Positions 38,001 through 46,657 of a DNA stretch of 64,000 nt are shown here, piece after piece. Below the pieces are notes generated by a model. That model was not told the origin of the DNA and ran no database searches. It worked only from the letters and a program-made list of their open reading frames with translations. Source of the stretch: UA16 sp905478895 (GTDB taxonomy: Bacteria > Bacteroidota > Bacteroidia > Flavobacteriales_D > Sanyastnellaceae); NCBI GenBank assembly GCA_943788495.1, contig CALSQO010000002.1:248001-312000 (forward strand), given 5' to 3'. Position 1 is the stretch's first letter; each line of letters begins with the position of its first letter. The position numbers were made by a program, and so were the translations under genes.

Positions 38001-38964
38001 CGGGAAGAATTATGCGGTATTGCCTTCGCATAGCCTTCGCATACCGGTTGACAGCGCTGCATTAGTGGAACATAACGTCCTTTCACCGGAAGAAATGCCC
38101 GAACGGCTAGATGCATTGGAGTTTACGTTGTCAGGATCGAACGGAAAGCCCAAAGGCTACATTTTGAAAAGTCAATTTGCCGTGCTCGACATGATTCGGG
38201 GCAACAATTGGGAACGTCCCATCTACTTTGCGGTAACGACTGGCCCTGACAGTTATATGGGATTGCAATCATTCTTCCGCTTGGAGGGATTGGCTTACCG
38301 ATTGGTCCCAATTCGTTACCCTCAAAATGATAATCCGAATGCCTATGGCGGTGTCGCCGCGAATACGATGTACGAGAATGTCATGGAAAAATGGTCGTGG
38401 GGAGGAATGGACAATGTCGAAGATGGGATTTACATGGATGAGAACAATCGCCGAATGGTCACCAATTTTAGGTTGCAACTCTCCATTTTAGCGGAAACCC
38501 TCATGAAGGAAGGAGATCCGGATCGTGCATTGGATGTTATTGAGCAGGTTTTGGCGAAAATGCCGGAGAAGAACGTTCCAATGAGCCGAGTATTGATGAG
38601 CATTCAAGGAAGTCTTTTGGAATTGGCATCCACCTCCACCGCCCCTGGCATAAAGGTCTTTGACCTCACGGATGAGCGACGAGCCCTGGCCAAAAGGTTG
38701 GGGTCAGATCTGACCCGTCGATTGTTTGAGATTCAAGCCGATGATTTGGAATATTATCACTCATTGGACCCGGCGCGTTTCCGTTCGAAATCTCAAGAAC
38801 GGCGTATTGCAAAACAAGTCGCACAAGTGATGGTCCAAACCGCAACGCTCTACTTGCCGGAAGATTCCCTCGGGCCAGAACTGGAAGCACAAATGGTTGA
38901 GTTGGAGACGATGATGGCCGCCGCGGAGCAACGCATCGCTTCCATGGGCGCCTTCGAATTTTAA
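35077..38964 (+). CDS. DUF2723 membrane protein (TMEM260/GT117-like glycosyltransferase)
   Basis: This 1295-residue protein has an N-terminal multi-helix GT-C-like region. Its conserved first luminal loop is SFWDCGEFIASAYKLEVGHP followed by PGAPFF (about residues 28-54), the DUF2723 hallmark. At least ten helices precede a soluble insert (about residues 310-610, with a coiled segment near 560-600). A second membrane block follows (about 680-850), then a soluble C-terminal part with TPR-like helices (about 1130-1290). Human TMEM260, in the same family, is a protein O-mannosyltransferase, and Bacteroidota do glycosylate surface proteins. That makes O-glycosylation of exported proteins a reasonable inference. 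The purN start follows 4 bp after the stop. Confidence 0.88.
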   Translation: MSYRKLNNWTGWGIWAVATIVYLSTIEPTASFWDCGEFIASAYKLEVGHPPGAPFFMLLARFLMVFSTPETAAVFANALSALSSSFTILFLFWSITHLAKKFTGGGSGEISKGQTWAVLGSGAVGALAYTFSDSFWFSAVEGEVYALSSLFTALVFWAILKWESVADEPGNLRWILVIAYLMGLSIGVHLLNLLAIPAIALVYYFKRHEFSWKGLLITAAVAVGILGFIQEGLIKGVVNLAGKFELFFVNDLGMGFNTGVMVYAAVLIGFLSFAIWWTQMKNWVAANTFVLGMVMVLIGYSTFAVIVIRSAANPPMDENNPEDLFALLSYLNREQYGDRPLATGEYWGSPTEKQQPYTDGRPSFVKSFSIIEDRGTDKRIKSFRTEGGAESWIAANGTKRMRIQEEYVDSGDRIANVPNYDERFTMKFPRMYSTQANHIEAYKSWSNYKGYNQVASFTSPLNDSAMNAQQFEAHIAADYLKAGMSKEALSRALNGLYRSYNMRFDERYEVASATELLVRDFESGNMQRAPLDDDGILETLVNFMVNDLQSGLTSGQGYVSRLEGEKAQLESQIRSATVQANRSGSQEDVRRVRQMEGMLDRIQADLVPSTAENLRYFKDYQMGWMYFRYFLWNFSGKQNDFQGHGNFSEGNWISGIASIDEQRLGNQSKLTEVAKANKAYNRFYYLPLLLGLIGLIFHAIRDPRQFLVVAALFVLTGMAIVVYLNQYPFQPRERDYAFVGSFYAFAIWIGLGVYALFEWARKADVREFVQVLGGSAAAAGVLYGLEQVSGGPHALSASIAFMAGVVALVLGIAWLLNALSLKESLRAQCMVLLAMSVPCLMATEGWDDHSRANRRTGVDFAKNYLDSLEENAILFTNGDNDTFPLWYVQEVEGYRTDVRICNLSLLNTDWYIDQMKRQAYESAPLPILMDEESYRQGTRDVVVLDRPSNSSAPYMDLETAMAFALDDSKTRAFGGGKNYAVLPSHSLRIPVDSAALVEHNVLSPEEMPERLDALEFTLSGSNGKPKGYILKSQFAVLDMIRGNNWERPIYFAVTTGPDSYMGLQSFFRLEGLAYRLVPIRYPQNDNPNAYGGVAANTMYENVMEKWSWGGMDNVEDGIYMDENNRRMVTNFRLQLSILAETLMKEGDPDRALDVIEQVLAKMPEKNVPMSRVLMSIQGSLLELASTSTAPGIKVFDLTDERRALAKRLGSDLTRRLFEIQADDLEYYHSLDPARFRSKSQERRIAKQVAQVMVQTATLYLPEDSLGPELEAQMVELETMMAAAEQRIASMGAFEF

Positions 38965-38968
38965 CGCT

Positions 38969-39574
38969 TTGAAAAAACAACGCATCGCCGTTTTAGCGTC
39001 TGGTTCTGGGTCGAATGCTGAAGCGATTCTTCGGTATTTTGAGGACAGCGCATTGGCCGATGTGGTCTGGGTGGGCTGCAATCGTCCAGAAACGCATGCG
39101 GGGATATACAAACGCACGCGGTCGCTAGGACTGGAAACAACACCGTTTCAGGCGTCGGAATTGCGGAACGGCGCGGTCTTGGATATGCTTTGTTCATCCC
39201 AAGTGGATTGGGTGATTTTGGCAGGCTTTCTTTTGCGCATTCCGGAAGCAATGGTGGGGCATTTTAAAGGTCGAATGGTGAACATTCATCCGGCATTGCT
39301 GCCGGACTTTGGCGGCAAGGGCATGTATGGAATGCATGTCCACCAAGCGGTCAAAGCAGCGGGTTGCGTAGAATCTGGAATGACGGTTCATTGGGTGACG
39401 TCAGCCTATGATGAGGGCGATGTTATTTTTCAAGCCTCGTGCGCCTTGGAGCCCGAAGATGAGCCCGAACAGATTGCTCAGAAAGTAGCGCAACTGGAAC
39501 ATCGTTATTATGCCCGAGCCATTGATGCATTGATTCAGGATGCAGTGGCGCAAACTTCATTGCAGCATGGGTAA
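38969..39574 (+). CDS. purN: Phosphoribosylglycinamide formyltransferase
   Basis: This 201-residue enzyme transfers a formyl group from 10-formyl-THF to GAR, step three of purine synthesis. It starts at TTG (MKKQRIAVLASGSGSNAEAI). The phosphate loop GSGSN, the catalytic Asn-x-His in VNIHPALLPDF, and the catalytic Asp region HWVTSAYDEGDVIFQ are all present. It begins 4 bp after the DUF2723 stop and its end overlaps the rnhA start by 8 bp, so the three genes are likely one transcript. Confidence 0.95.
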   Translation: MKKQRIAVLASGSGSNAEAILRYFEDSALADVVWVGCNRPETHAGIYKRTRSLGLETTPFQASELRNGAVLDMLCSSQVDWVILAGFLLRIPEAMVGHFKGRMVNIHPALLPDFGGKGMYGMHVHQAVKAAGCVESGMTVHWVTSAYDEGDVIFQASCALEPEDEPEQIAQKVAQLEHRYYARAIDALIQDAVAQTSLQHG

Positions 39575-40031
39575 AGTCGTGGTATACACCGACGGTGGAG
39601 CGAGTGGGAATCCCGGTCCCGGAGGATATGGAGCATTGCTCATGTCAGGTGAGCACCGGAAAGAAATGAGCGGAGCGTTTCGCCGCACCACCAACAATCG
39701 GATGGAGTTGCTTGCAGTGATTGTTGCCTTAGAAGCGCTGAAAAAGCCGGGTTTTGAAGTGGATATTTATTCCGACTCCAAATACGTCGTGGACGCTGTG
39801 GAAAAGCGCTGGGTATTTTCTTGGGAGAAGAAAAATTACAAGGACAAGAAAAACCCAGATTTGTGGAAGCGATTCTTGGTTGTATTTCGCCTTCACCGTG
39901 TCAAGTTCCATTGGGTCAAAGGCCACGCGGGCAATCCCAACAACGAATTGGTGGATCGGCTTGCTGTGCAGGCTTATCAAACCGGCCATCTGGAGGTTGA
40001 CGAGGCATACGAAGCACTCAACGGCGCATGA
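39567..40031 (+). CDS. rnhA: Ribonuclease HI
   Basis: This 154-residue enzyme cuts the RNA strand of RNA-DNA hybrids. The four catalytic acids are in place: Asp9 (YTDGG), Glu47 (NRMELLAV), Asp70 (IYSDSKYVVDA) and Asp130 (NELVDRLA), with the assisting His120 in KGHAGNP. The start at 39567 (MGKVVVYTDGG) overlaps the purN stop by 8 bp. A longer in-frame start at 39540 would add nine residues not seen in the family. Confidence 0.95.
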   Translation: MGKVVVYTDGGASGNPGPGGYGALLMSGEHRKEMSGAFRRTTNNRMELLAVIVALEALKKPGFEVDIYSDSKYVVDAVEKRWVFSWEKKNYKDKKNPDLWKRFLVVFRLHRVKFHWVKGHAGNPNNELVDRLAVQAYQTGHLEVDEAYEALNGA

Positions 40032-40069
40032 AGCGTTCGGATGGGGGGATTTCTTCATGCCTCGAGCCT

Positions 40070-40077
40070 TATCTTTG
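40070..40077 (+). promoter_or_regulatory. -7 promoter box of gcdH
   Basis: TATCTTTG matches TAnnTTTG exactly, 29 bases before the ATG at 40107 and 38 bp after the rnhA stop. It gives the acyl-CoA dehydrogenase its own promoter. No TTG is present at -33 spacing. Confidence 0.5.
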
Positions 40078-40106
40078 TTGGCTCAAACGAAATAACGGAT
40101 TGAATC

Positions 40107-41285
40107 ATGCGCACGGATCTGTATCAAGGCCACGACTACTACAATTTGGATGATTTGCTCACGGAAGAGCACAAACTCATTCGAGAAACCGCTCGAGAGT
40201 GGGTAAAGAAAGAAGTCAGCCCCATCATTGAGGATGCGGCAGAGAAATGCGTGTTTCCGCGTCACCTGCTCCCCGGCTTGGGTGAAATTGGCGCTTTCGG
40301 CCCTTACATTCCAGAGGAGTATGGCGGACCCGGATTGGATCAAATCAGCTACGGTTTGATCATGCAGGAACTTGAACGTTGTGATAGTGGCTTGCGTTCC
40401 ACGGCATCGGTACAGAGCAGCTTGGTCATGTACCCCATTTGGAAATACGGGAGTGAAGAGCAAAAGCAGAAGTTCTTGCCGAAACTCGCAACCGGTGAAA
40501 TGATGGGATGCTTTGGACTTACCGAGCCAGACCACGGATCCAACCCGGGTGGGATGACCACCCACTTTAAAGAAGACGGCGACGATGTCATTTTGAACGG
40601 AGCAAAAATGTGGATTTCCAATGCACCTTTTGCCCATGTTGCAGTTGTTTGGGCGAAGAATGAAGCAGGTAGAATCAAAGGAATCCTCGTGGAGCGGGGC
40701 ATGGATGGTTTTACGACGCCAACGATGCATGGAAAATGGAGTTTACGCGCTTCGGACACAGGGGAATTGATTTTTGACAATGTGCGTGTTCCGAAGACGA
40801 ACATCTTGCCCGGACGCGATGGTCTTGGAGCGCCTCTCAGCTGCCTCGATTCTGCGCGTTATGGCATTGCTTGGGGAGCGATTGGAGCGGCGCTGGATTG
40901 TTATGATACTGCGTTGCGCTACGCGAAGGAACGCATCCAGTTTGATCGCCCCATCGGTCAATTCCAATTGCAGCAAAAGAAGTTGGCCGAGATGATCACC
41001 GAGATCACCAAGGCACAGCTTCTGACTCACCGCTTAGGGCAGTTGCGCGATGAGGGCCGAGCTACTTCGCCTCAGATTTCAATGGCCAAGCGCAACAACG
41101 TTGACATGGCCTTGACCGTTGCTCGTGACGCGCGTCAAATGCTCGGAGGAATGGGCATCACCGGCGAATATCCAATCATGCGCCATATGATGAATTTGGA
41201 ATCCGTTGTGACCTACGAAGGCACCCACGACATTCACTTATTGATTACCGGTTTGGACGTTACTGGCCTCAATGCCTTTGTTTGA
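40107..41285 (+). CDS. gcdH: Glutaryl-CoA dehydrogenase
   Basis: This 392-residue acyl-CoA dehydrogenase uses FAD to oxidise and decarboxylate glutaryl-CoA to crotonyl-CoA in lysine and tryptophan breakdown. The catalytic base is Glu371 in TYEGTHDIH. The glutarate-binding Arg and Ser are in GLRSTASVQSSLVMYPI. FAD contacts are in CFGLTEPDHGSNPGGM. These features place it with GcdH rather than with straight-chain dehydrogenases. Its end overlaps the convergent omega-amidase by 17 bp. Confidence 0.93.
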   Translation: MRTDLYQGHDYYNLDDLLTEEHKLIRETAREWVKKEVSPIIEDAAEKCVFPRHLLPGLGEIGAFGPYIPEEYGGPGLDQISYGLIMQELERCDSGLRSTASVQSSLVMYPIWKYGSEEQKQKFLPKLATGEMMGCFGLTEPDHGSNPGGMTTHFKEDGDDVILNGAKMWISNAPFAHVAVVWAKNEAGRIKGILVERGMDGFTTPTMHGKWSLRASDTGELIFDNVRVPKTNILPGRDGLGAPLSCLDSARYGIAWGAIGAALDCYDTALRYAKERIQFDRPIGQFQLQQKKLAEMITEITKAQLLTHRLGQLRDEGRATSPQISMAKRNNVDMALTVARDARQMLGGMGITGEYPIMRHMMNLESVVTYEGTHDIHLLITGLDVTGLNAFV

Positions 41286-42108
41286 TTTCAAACGAGTCGC
41301 CATCTTCGAGTACAGGGAATTTAGACCGAAAGTCCAGCAATTCGTTCGCTGACAGCGTGGCGGTAAGCCACGTGCTTTCGTTCGAGGCGGTCGATGCCAA
41401 GGCGTGTCCTTTGGGGTGAAACACCTGGCTCAGGCCATTGTGTTCAATCCCATTCCCATCCGAGCCAACGCGGTTGACACCAACAGCATAACATTGATTT
41501 TCAATGGCACGTGCCTGCAAGAGGGCCTTCCACGCGTGGATTCTTGCCGCGGGCCAATTGGCCACATAGACCACAACATCGTATGGATGTTCCGCCGAAT
41601 TTCGACTGAATACGGGGAAGCGCAGATCATAACAAACTTGGAGGTTCAATGTCCATCCGCGCCAGGCGACGGATGTTGACGTTTCCCCTGCGGTGTACAC
41701 TTTGTCCTCGCCGGCAAACCCGAACAGGTGGCGTTTGTCATACCATTCCAAGCCTTGGGTTGGAGAAACGAAAAAACAACGGTTCACGAATCGGCCATCG
41801 GATTTTATTCGGCAGGAAATACTGCCCACCATTGCGGCGTTTTTTTCCTGGCTCCAGCGTAACATGGCTTTGAGCGGTTCAGGCCAGCGGTCGGTCTGGT
41901 TGATCCAGGCATCGTCCCAATCCATTGCAATATGCTCCGGGCGCATGCTAAATCCCGAGGACCACATTTCAGGCAAAACAATCAGATCAACTTCACCAAC
42001 CTGCAGGGACATGTAGTGCTCGATGTGTTGGATATTCGCTTCTGCATCTTCCCAGTGCAGAGAGGTTTGAAGCGCGGCTACGCGCAGGTCAGTGATGCCT
42101 CGTTTCAT
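41269..42108 (-). CDS. Omega-amidase / carbon-nitrogen hydrolase (YafV/Nit2-like)
   Basis: This 279-residue nitrilase-superfamily enzyme has the Glu-Lys-Cys triad: Glu47 in VLPEMW, Lys125 in YDKRHLF and Cys159 in LQVCYDLRFP. The subgroup hydrolyses alpha-ketoglutaramate and alpha-ketosuccinamate. Its ATG overlaps the stop of the aminotransferase upstream (ATGA). This is the familiar pairing of a glutamine-type transaminase with omega-amidase, which pulls transamination forward and is used in methionine salvage. The minus-strand operon begins with porZ. Confidence 0.9.
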   Translation of the reverse strand: MKRGITDLRVAALQTSLHWEDAEANIQHIEHYMSLQVGEVDLIVLPEMWSSGFSMRPEHIAMDWDDAWINQTDRWPEPLKAMLRWSQEKNAAMVGSISCRIKSDGRFVNRCFFVSPTQGLEWYDKRHLFGFAGEDKVYTAGETSTSVAWRGWTLNLQVCYDLRFPVFSRNSAEHPYDVVVYVANWPAARIHAWKALLQARAIENQCYAVGVNRVGSDGNGIEHNGLSQVFHPKGHALASTASNESTWLTATLSANELLDFRSKFPVLEDGDSFEIKQRH

Positions 42109-43298
42109 TTTTTATGCAGGGATGGAAGGTGCAGCAAACGTTGGATGCCCTCGTCCAAAGTGGCTGTGTTTTTTGCGAAGCAGACCCGGACTTTTTGGGG
42201 TGGTTTCAGGCTCGAATCTTGCGCGGGATAGAATGGGGAAAGTGGAATTAGCGCGATGCCTAGCCCCTTTGGTTGTTTGCACCAAGACTGGGTTACTGTG
42301 CGATCATCACGTTCATCGAAAAGGCTGTAATCAAGGACTTGAAAATACCCAGCCTCTGCCGGCTCAAATCGCCATTGACTGCCTGCTAACCCTTTGAGCA
42401 GGCGGTCTCGCTTTTCTTGATAAAAGGGTGCCAATTCGCTGAGGTGTGCCTGTCCCGAGGCACTCGATAGAAACCGAGCAATGCCCTCTTGAAAGGGAGC
42501 GCCCGTGGAAAAAACATCGTATTGGTGGACTTTCCGAATTTCATCGGTCCAATTTTTAGGCGCAATGATGTACCCGATTTTCCAGCCTGTGGCGTGCAGT
42601 ATTTTTCCGAATGACGCAGTGACCAAGCTGCGTTCGCGAAGCGCTGGCGAGTGCAGGATGGATAATGCGGACTGGCCATCGTACACCATGGGTCCGTAAA
42701 CTTCATCGCTCAAGATCAAAGCGTCCGTCTCCCGAACCAGATCTGCCAATTGATCCAGCTCTTCCAACGTCCATGTTGCTCCAGTGGGGTTGTTGGGAAT
42801 GTTGGTGATGACGAGTCGGGTTTCGGTTGTAATGGCGTCAGCAAGCGCATCAAAATCGAAGTGAAAATTGCCGCTTTTCAAGGGGACGATCCGAAGCTTC
42901 CCTCTAGCCAGTTGCACGGCGGGTTGATACAGGTCATAACAAGGAGCGAGAACGACAACTTCATCGCCCGGGTGCACGAGGGCTTGGATGGCGGCAAAAA
43001 TCAACGACGAAGCACCTGCACCGACGGTAATTTCGGAATCCGGAGAACACGTGTGCCCCGTCCGTTTCTGGGTGTCAGCGGCAATCCATTCGCGCAATTT
43101 GAGGTTTCCCGCCATGGGAGCGTATTGGTTGTGTCCATCTCGCATGGATTGATGGACCAACTCTTGAAGTACTTCGGGAGGATTGAAATCCGGAAATCCC
43201 TGGCTCATGTTCAGGGCCCCATGCTGTTGAGCAAGGGCGCTCATTTCGGTGAAAATGGTGGTGCCGACGTCGGGCAATTTGGATTTCCAATGGGCCAT
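42105..43298 (-). CDS. PLP-dependent aminotransferase, methionine/kynurenine aminotransferase group
   Basis: This 397-residue class I aminotransferase has the PLP lysine Lys232 in ASFGKILHATGWK, the NPTGATW motif at about residue 170 and SDEVYGPM at about 197. The start MAHWKSKLPDVGTTIFTEMS with NMSQGFPDF resembles YbdL-type methionine aminotransferases and glutamine transaminase K / kynurenine aminotransferase. The overlapping omega-amidase gene supports use of glutamine as amino donor to salvage keto acids such as ketomethiobutyrate. The ATG at 43298 was chosen; in-frame sequence further upstream overlaps porZ and is not conserved-looking. It lies 16 bp after the porZ stop. Confidence 0.88.
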   Translation of the reverse strand: MAHWKSKLPDVGTTIFTEMSALAQQHGALNMSQGFPDFNPPEVLQELVHQSMRDGHNQYAPMAGNLKLREWIAADTQKRTGHTCSPDSEITVGAGASSLIFAAIQALVHPGDEVVVLAPCYDLYQPAVQLARGKLRIVPLKSGNFHFDFDALADAITTETRLVITNIPNNPTGATWTLEELDQLADLVRETDALILSDEVYGPMVYDGQSALSILHSPALRERSLVTASFGKILHATGWKIGYIIAPKNWTDEIRKVHQYDVFSTGAPFQEGIARFLSSASGQAHLSELAPFYQEKRDRLLKGLAGSQWRFEPAEAGYFQVLDYSLFDERDDRTVTQSWCKQPKGLGIALIPLSPFYPAQDSSLKPPQKVRVCFAKNTATLDEGIQRLLHLPSLHKK

Positions 43299-43314
43299 GG
43301 TCCAATTTAAGGCA

Positions 43315-45822
43315 TCAGCGCATGATGGCGAACTTAGTCGTTCCGGCAGAGTCACCCTTTTCATCCGTTGCAAAGACCAGGTAAACCCCATATCCAACAG
43401 GCTGTCCACCCCAGTCCAATCCATCCCATACTGCGCGTCCTCCTTCAGACTCCAGCTGGGCAACCACTCGCCCGGAGGATGTTGTGATGTGAACAGTGGA
43501 TTCGTAAGCCAGCCCGTCAATGGTGATCCATCCTTCGAAATCGGCGGTCACAGGATTGGGGTATGCGCGCAATTGATCAATTTCAACAACGAAATTGTTG
43601 GCATCGCTGCGCCAACCCATCATTCCGCGGTCGGTTCCAATGAGAACTTCGCCATTGCGATGATTGATTGCAATGTCAAAAATCCGGTCACTCGGGAGGG
43701 GGCTGTTTTCGGTTTCGAAATGGGCAACTTCAGAAGTCCCATCGGAACTGAGTAGGTACACCCCCGAATTTTGCGTGCCGAGCCATTTTCGATTTCCACC
43801 ATCGATGCAAATGCTTTGTATGACTTCCGTTTCAAGCAGCAATTGGAAATTGCCATCTTGCTGGATCAGTATTTGTGAGGCAACAGGGTTTTCATTGCTC
43901 GTATCGAACACCAGGCTGGGCAAGTAAATCACGCAGGGTCCAGCAGCGGTTCCGACCCAAATTTCGCCATCCAAATCTTCTTCAATCGAATAAACATCAT
44001 CCGAAGGCAATCCTCCTTGGTTTGCATCCGAGGTTAAAACACGCCAATCGTCATCGTTGGTGTTTTCGGGCGTTTTGTTTGTGTCGTAAACCAGCAGGCC
44101 TTGGTTCCGGGGCATGATGCACCAGATATAGCCGTTTCGCGCTACGAGCACTTGGCCGAGCCAACCGTCGTTGCCCAGCGCATTCCCCAAACCCATGGTT
44201 TCGAATGAACCGTCTTGAAGACGCACGTGCAGGCCGTTTTCCGCATAAGCATTGGTAAACCAAAGGTTGCCAAACGCATCAAAGTCCACGCCGCCAACAC
44301 CGATGCGAGGGGATCCCCCAAAATCAGCCGATTGCAGTGGGCTGTTGGTTGCGTTGAAAATGGCGACAACCTCGTCATCCAGCACTTCGATGAGGCCTTC
44401 TTCCCACGTGCCGAAATAGGCATGATTTGGGTTCAATGGATCGATTGAAACGCACATCGGGTCATTGATCCCGCTGACATTGTTTTCACCTTCTCCGAGG
44501 TTGATCCAACGCCAGTCATTGCCTTGAAAGCCATAAAAACCGTGCTTGTGGTACATGCTGGTCCAAGTGGCATCAATCCCTCCGGAGGCAATCCACACTC
44601 GGTCATTCCAGGCGTCAATGTCCCGGACCAAAGGCACAGGCGGTCCATCCAACACCCAGTGGCCGTCTTGTTCTTCGCCAGTAATGTCCATTTTCAAGAG
44701 GCCTTGTTCATTGTTTGCGATGAACAAGTCTTGAAAACTTTCAATCGTCTCGTCTCCGACCACAGTGATTTTGTTTTTGAACGCCATGTCGCGCACTCGG
44801 AGCGGAATCCCGTCCGCTGCGTAGTCCAATTGCACTTGCTCCCAATTTGCATTGAACAATCGAATGGATTGAAAGTCAGCGATGGCAATCCGCCAGTCGG
44901 GATTGCTCGCATTGATTTCGGTTGTTTCGAGGTCCAATACAACACCGCTTTCCCAACCTGGAAAAGCAGACCACAAACCGTCATTTAATAGCCACAGTTC
45001 GTCTGGATTTGAAGCATCTCCGGTTTTCATGTGGACCACGACATCTCCGTCCGGTGCAAATGCCACATCGGCATACGAAGCGGTCTCGAGTGGAATGTCA
45101 CTCCACCGGGTCCAGGCTTCTGGGGAACTCAGAAATGGATGGTTCGTAGGCGCTTCAAAAATACCGGCATCGGTCCAAACAACATAGACGGGGGCTGCAT
45201 TTCCTGCGGCGTATACATCAATACCAGCACATCTACGGAGGTTTTGTTGTCCTTCGAGGTACCACGTATCCCGGACATCGAGCGAGCGGATGTTCATCGC
45301 AACAATCCCGAAACCACAAGCGGCATAAACCATGTCAGGGTCATTGGGCCCTCCCCACATCAGTTGAAGAATCGACTTATCACCGATGAGATTGCTCTGT
45401 GGAATGTCATTGAACGTATACAGCCAGTCGCCTGAATTGGAAAACAAGTCTAATTTTCCTGAGGCATAACCGACCATTAGAATTTCGCCGTCCTCATCCC
45501 AAGCGAGCGCGGTGGGATTGCTTTCGCTCATGCCTTCTACTGTGGTGAGCCGCTGCAGACTATTGTCGTTTTCGTGGTAAAGAAACAAGGCCTGTTCTGT
45601 GCGCACTGCCCAAAATGCGGTTCCTTCCGATTCGCTTTGGCAATGCACCAATTCTTGCGTTTGGTGGTAGGGAAAGTAATCCGACCAGGACCCTGTTGGT
45701 CTATTTTCTTGGCCATCGGTCTCGACCGAGGGGGAGAATTGTCCGAACACCAATGTGCTCCCTTGCATTGCAAGTGCGATGCAGATCAAGGTGATGTTCC
45801 GATACAATGGGCACATGTTCAT
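43315..45822 (-). CDS. porZ: PorZ-like type IX secretion system protein (double beta-propeller)
   Basis: The protein is about 835 residues with a signal peptide ending near STLVFGQ. The mature start WSDYFPYHQTQELVHC resembles PorZ proteins (W-x-D-x-x-Y near the N-terminus). Many propeller strands follow, including regulator-propeller motifs such as GLPSDDVYSIEEDLDGEIWVG and PLPSDRIFDIAINHRNGEV. The C-terminal domain (AYPNPVTADFEGWITI to GTTKFAIMR) is a T9SS-type domain. In Porphyromonas, PorZ belongs to the surface attachment complex with PorU, PorV and PorQ, which cleaves sorting domains and attaches cargo to A-LPS. This fits the many cargo genes in the window. The ATG at 45822 is preferred, since a TTG at 45849 adds residues before the signal. 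It heads an operon with the aminotransferase and omega-amidase. Confidence 0.78.
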   Translation of the reverse strand: MNMCPLYRNITLICIALAMQGSTLVFGQFSPSVETDGQENRPTGSWSDYFPYHQTQELVHCQSESEGTAFWAVRTEQALFLYHENDNSLQRLTTVEGMSESNPTALAWDEDGEILMVGYASGKLDLFSNSGDWLYTFNDIPQSNLIGDKSILQLMWGGPNDPDMVYAACGFGIVAMNIRSLDVRDTWYLEGQQNLRRCAGIDVYAAGNAAPVYVVWTDAGIFEAPTNHPFLSSPEAWTRWSDIPLETASYADVAFAPDGDVVVHMKTGDASNPDELWLLNDGLWSAFPGWESGVVLDLETTEINASNPDWRIAIADFQSIRLFNANWEQVQLDYAADGIPLRVRDMAFKNKITVVGDETIESFQDLFIANNEQGLLKMDITGEEQDGHWVLDGPPVPLVRDIDAWNDRVWIASGGIDATWTSMYHKHGFYGFQGNDWRWINLGEGENNVSGINDPMCVSIDPLNPNHAYFGTWEEGLIEVLDDEVVAIFNATNSPLQSADFGGSPRIGVGGVDFDAFGNLWFTNAYAENGLHVRLQDGSFETMGLGNALGNDGWLGQVLVARNGYIWCIMPRNQGLLVYDTNKTPENTNDDDWRVLTSDANQGGLPSDDVYSIEEDLDGEIWVGTAAGPCVIYLPSLVFDTSNENPVASQILIQQDGNFQLLLETEVIQSICIDGGNRKWLGTQNSGVYLLSSDGTSEVAHFETENSPLPSDRIFDIAINHRNGEVLIGTDRGMMGWRSDANNFVVEIDQLRAYPNPVTADFEGWITIDGLAYESTVHITTSSGRVVAQLESEGGRAVWDGLDWGGQPVGYGVYLVFATDEKGDSAGTTKFAIMR

Positions 45823-45885
45823 GGGGTTTTTCAGCTCTTCTTGGCTCAAACGTTACGCCTCAAAGTTCGGGATATTGCCTCGTAG

Positions 45886-46602
45886 TCACGAATAATTTTT
45901 CCAACGAAACGATTCAGATCCGTGGGTCTCCAATTGGTCGAGAGCGGTTTCATCGGACAAAGCATACGTGAGCCCTTTCGGACCGCGCTCCCATTCAACG
46001 ATGCCCCAGACCACCAAAAGACAGAGCAAGTCCTCGGCATCACCGAAAGACATCCGTCCCATTCGTGCCACCTGGCGAAAGGCCAATTGCCGGCCGTTGC
46101 GCCATGCAGCGAACAGTTTGCCGATGTGCTGGTCGTAGCGGAACTCCGATCGATCCATGCGCATCTCGTATTGCCAAACTTTCACTTGAACAGGACTGGC
46201 TCGGTGGATGCGGTCATCTTGCCTGAGATAGGCGCGCCATTGGTTTTGCTCGTCTTCGCAGAAGTGCGGCCGTCCGGCAGAGCGTGGCACGCGGATTTCG
46301 AGCACGGACCTGCCTTCGGCCTTCCAAATTTGCGCCTCGAATGGCACAGGGGGTTTGCAGTGCGACTGGCACGCCATTTCGATGACGTGGACCTCTTCTT
46401 CGGCACGAACCCCGACAATTCCTCCATTGTCCTTGACTCCGATCAGCAGGCGTCCTCCGTCACTGTTTGCAAATGCGACGATGGTTCGAGCAATCTTGCG
46501 CGCATCATCCACCCGCATCTTGAAGTCTTGGGATTGGTGTTCTCCCTCTTCGATCATCTGCAGAACGTAAGACATGGTGCGAGGTTTGGATTGAATGGTC
46601 AT
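45886..46602 (-). CDS. AlbA_2 (Schlafen-like) domain protein with winged-helix tail
   Basis: This 238-residue cytoplasmic protein begins with an AlbA_2 domain (about residues 15-130): EHQSQDFKMR, then ARTIVAFANSDGGRLLIGVKDNGGIVGV, and PRSAGRPHF later. In place of the longer ATPase-like part found in many family members there is a short C-terminal segment (about 170-225, RQVARMGRMSFGDAEDLLCL and VVWGIVEWERGPKGLTYAL) that reads like a winged helix. AlbA_2 proteins are thought to bind nucleic acid or act as regulators. No specific function is known. It lies 63 bp upstream of porZ on the same strand and may be co-transcribed. Confidence 0.72.
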   Translation of the reverse strand: MTIQSKPRTMSYVLQMIEEGEHQSQDFKMRVDDARKIARTIVAFANSDGGRLLIGVKDNGGIVGVRAEEEVHVIEMACQSHCKPPVPFEAQIWKAEGRSVLEIRVPRSAGRPHFCEDEQNQWRAYLRQDDRIHRASPVQVKVWQYEMRMDRSEFRYDQHIGKLFAAWRNGRQLAFRQVARMGRMSFGDAEDLLCLLVVWGIVEWERGPKGLTYALSDETALDQLETHGSESFRWKNYS

Positions 46603-46657
46603 GCCGAAAATAGTGCCACTTCACAAATTTCGAATGAGGAATTCCATGAGAATGCGC

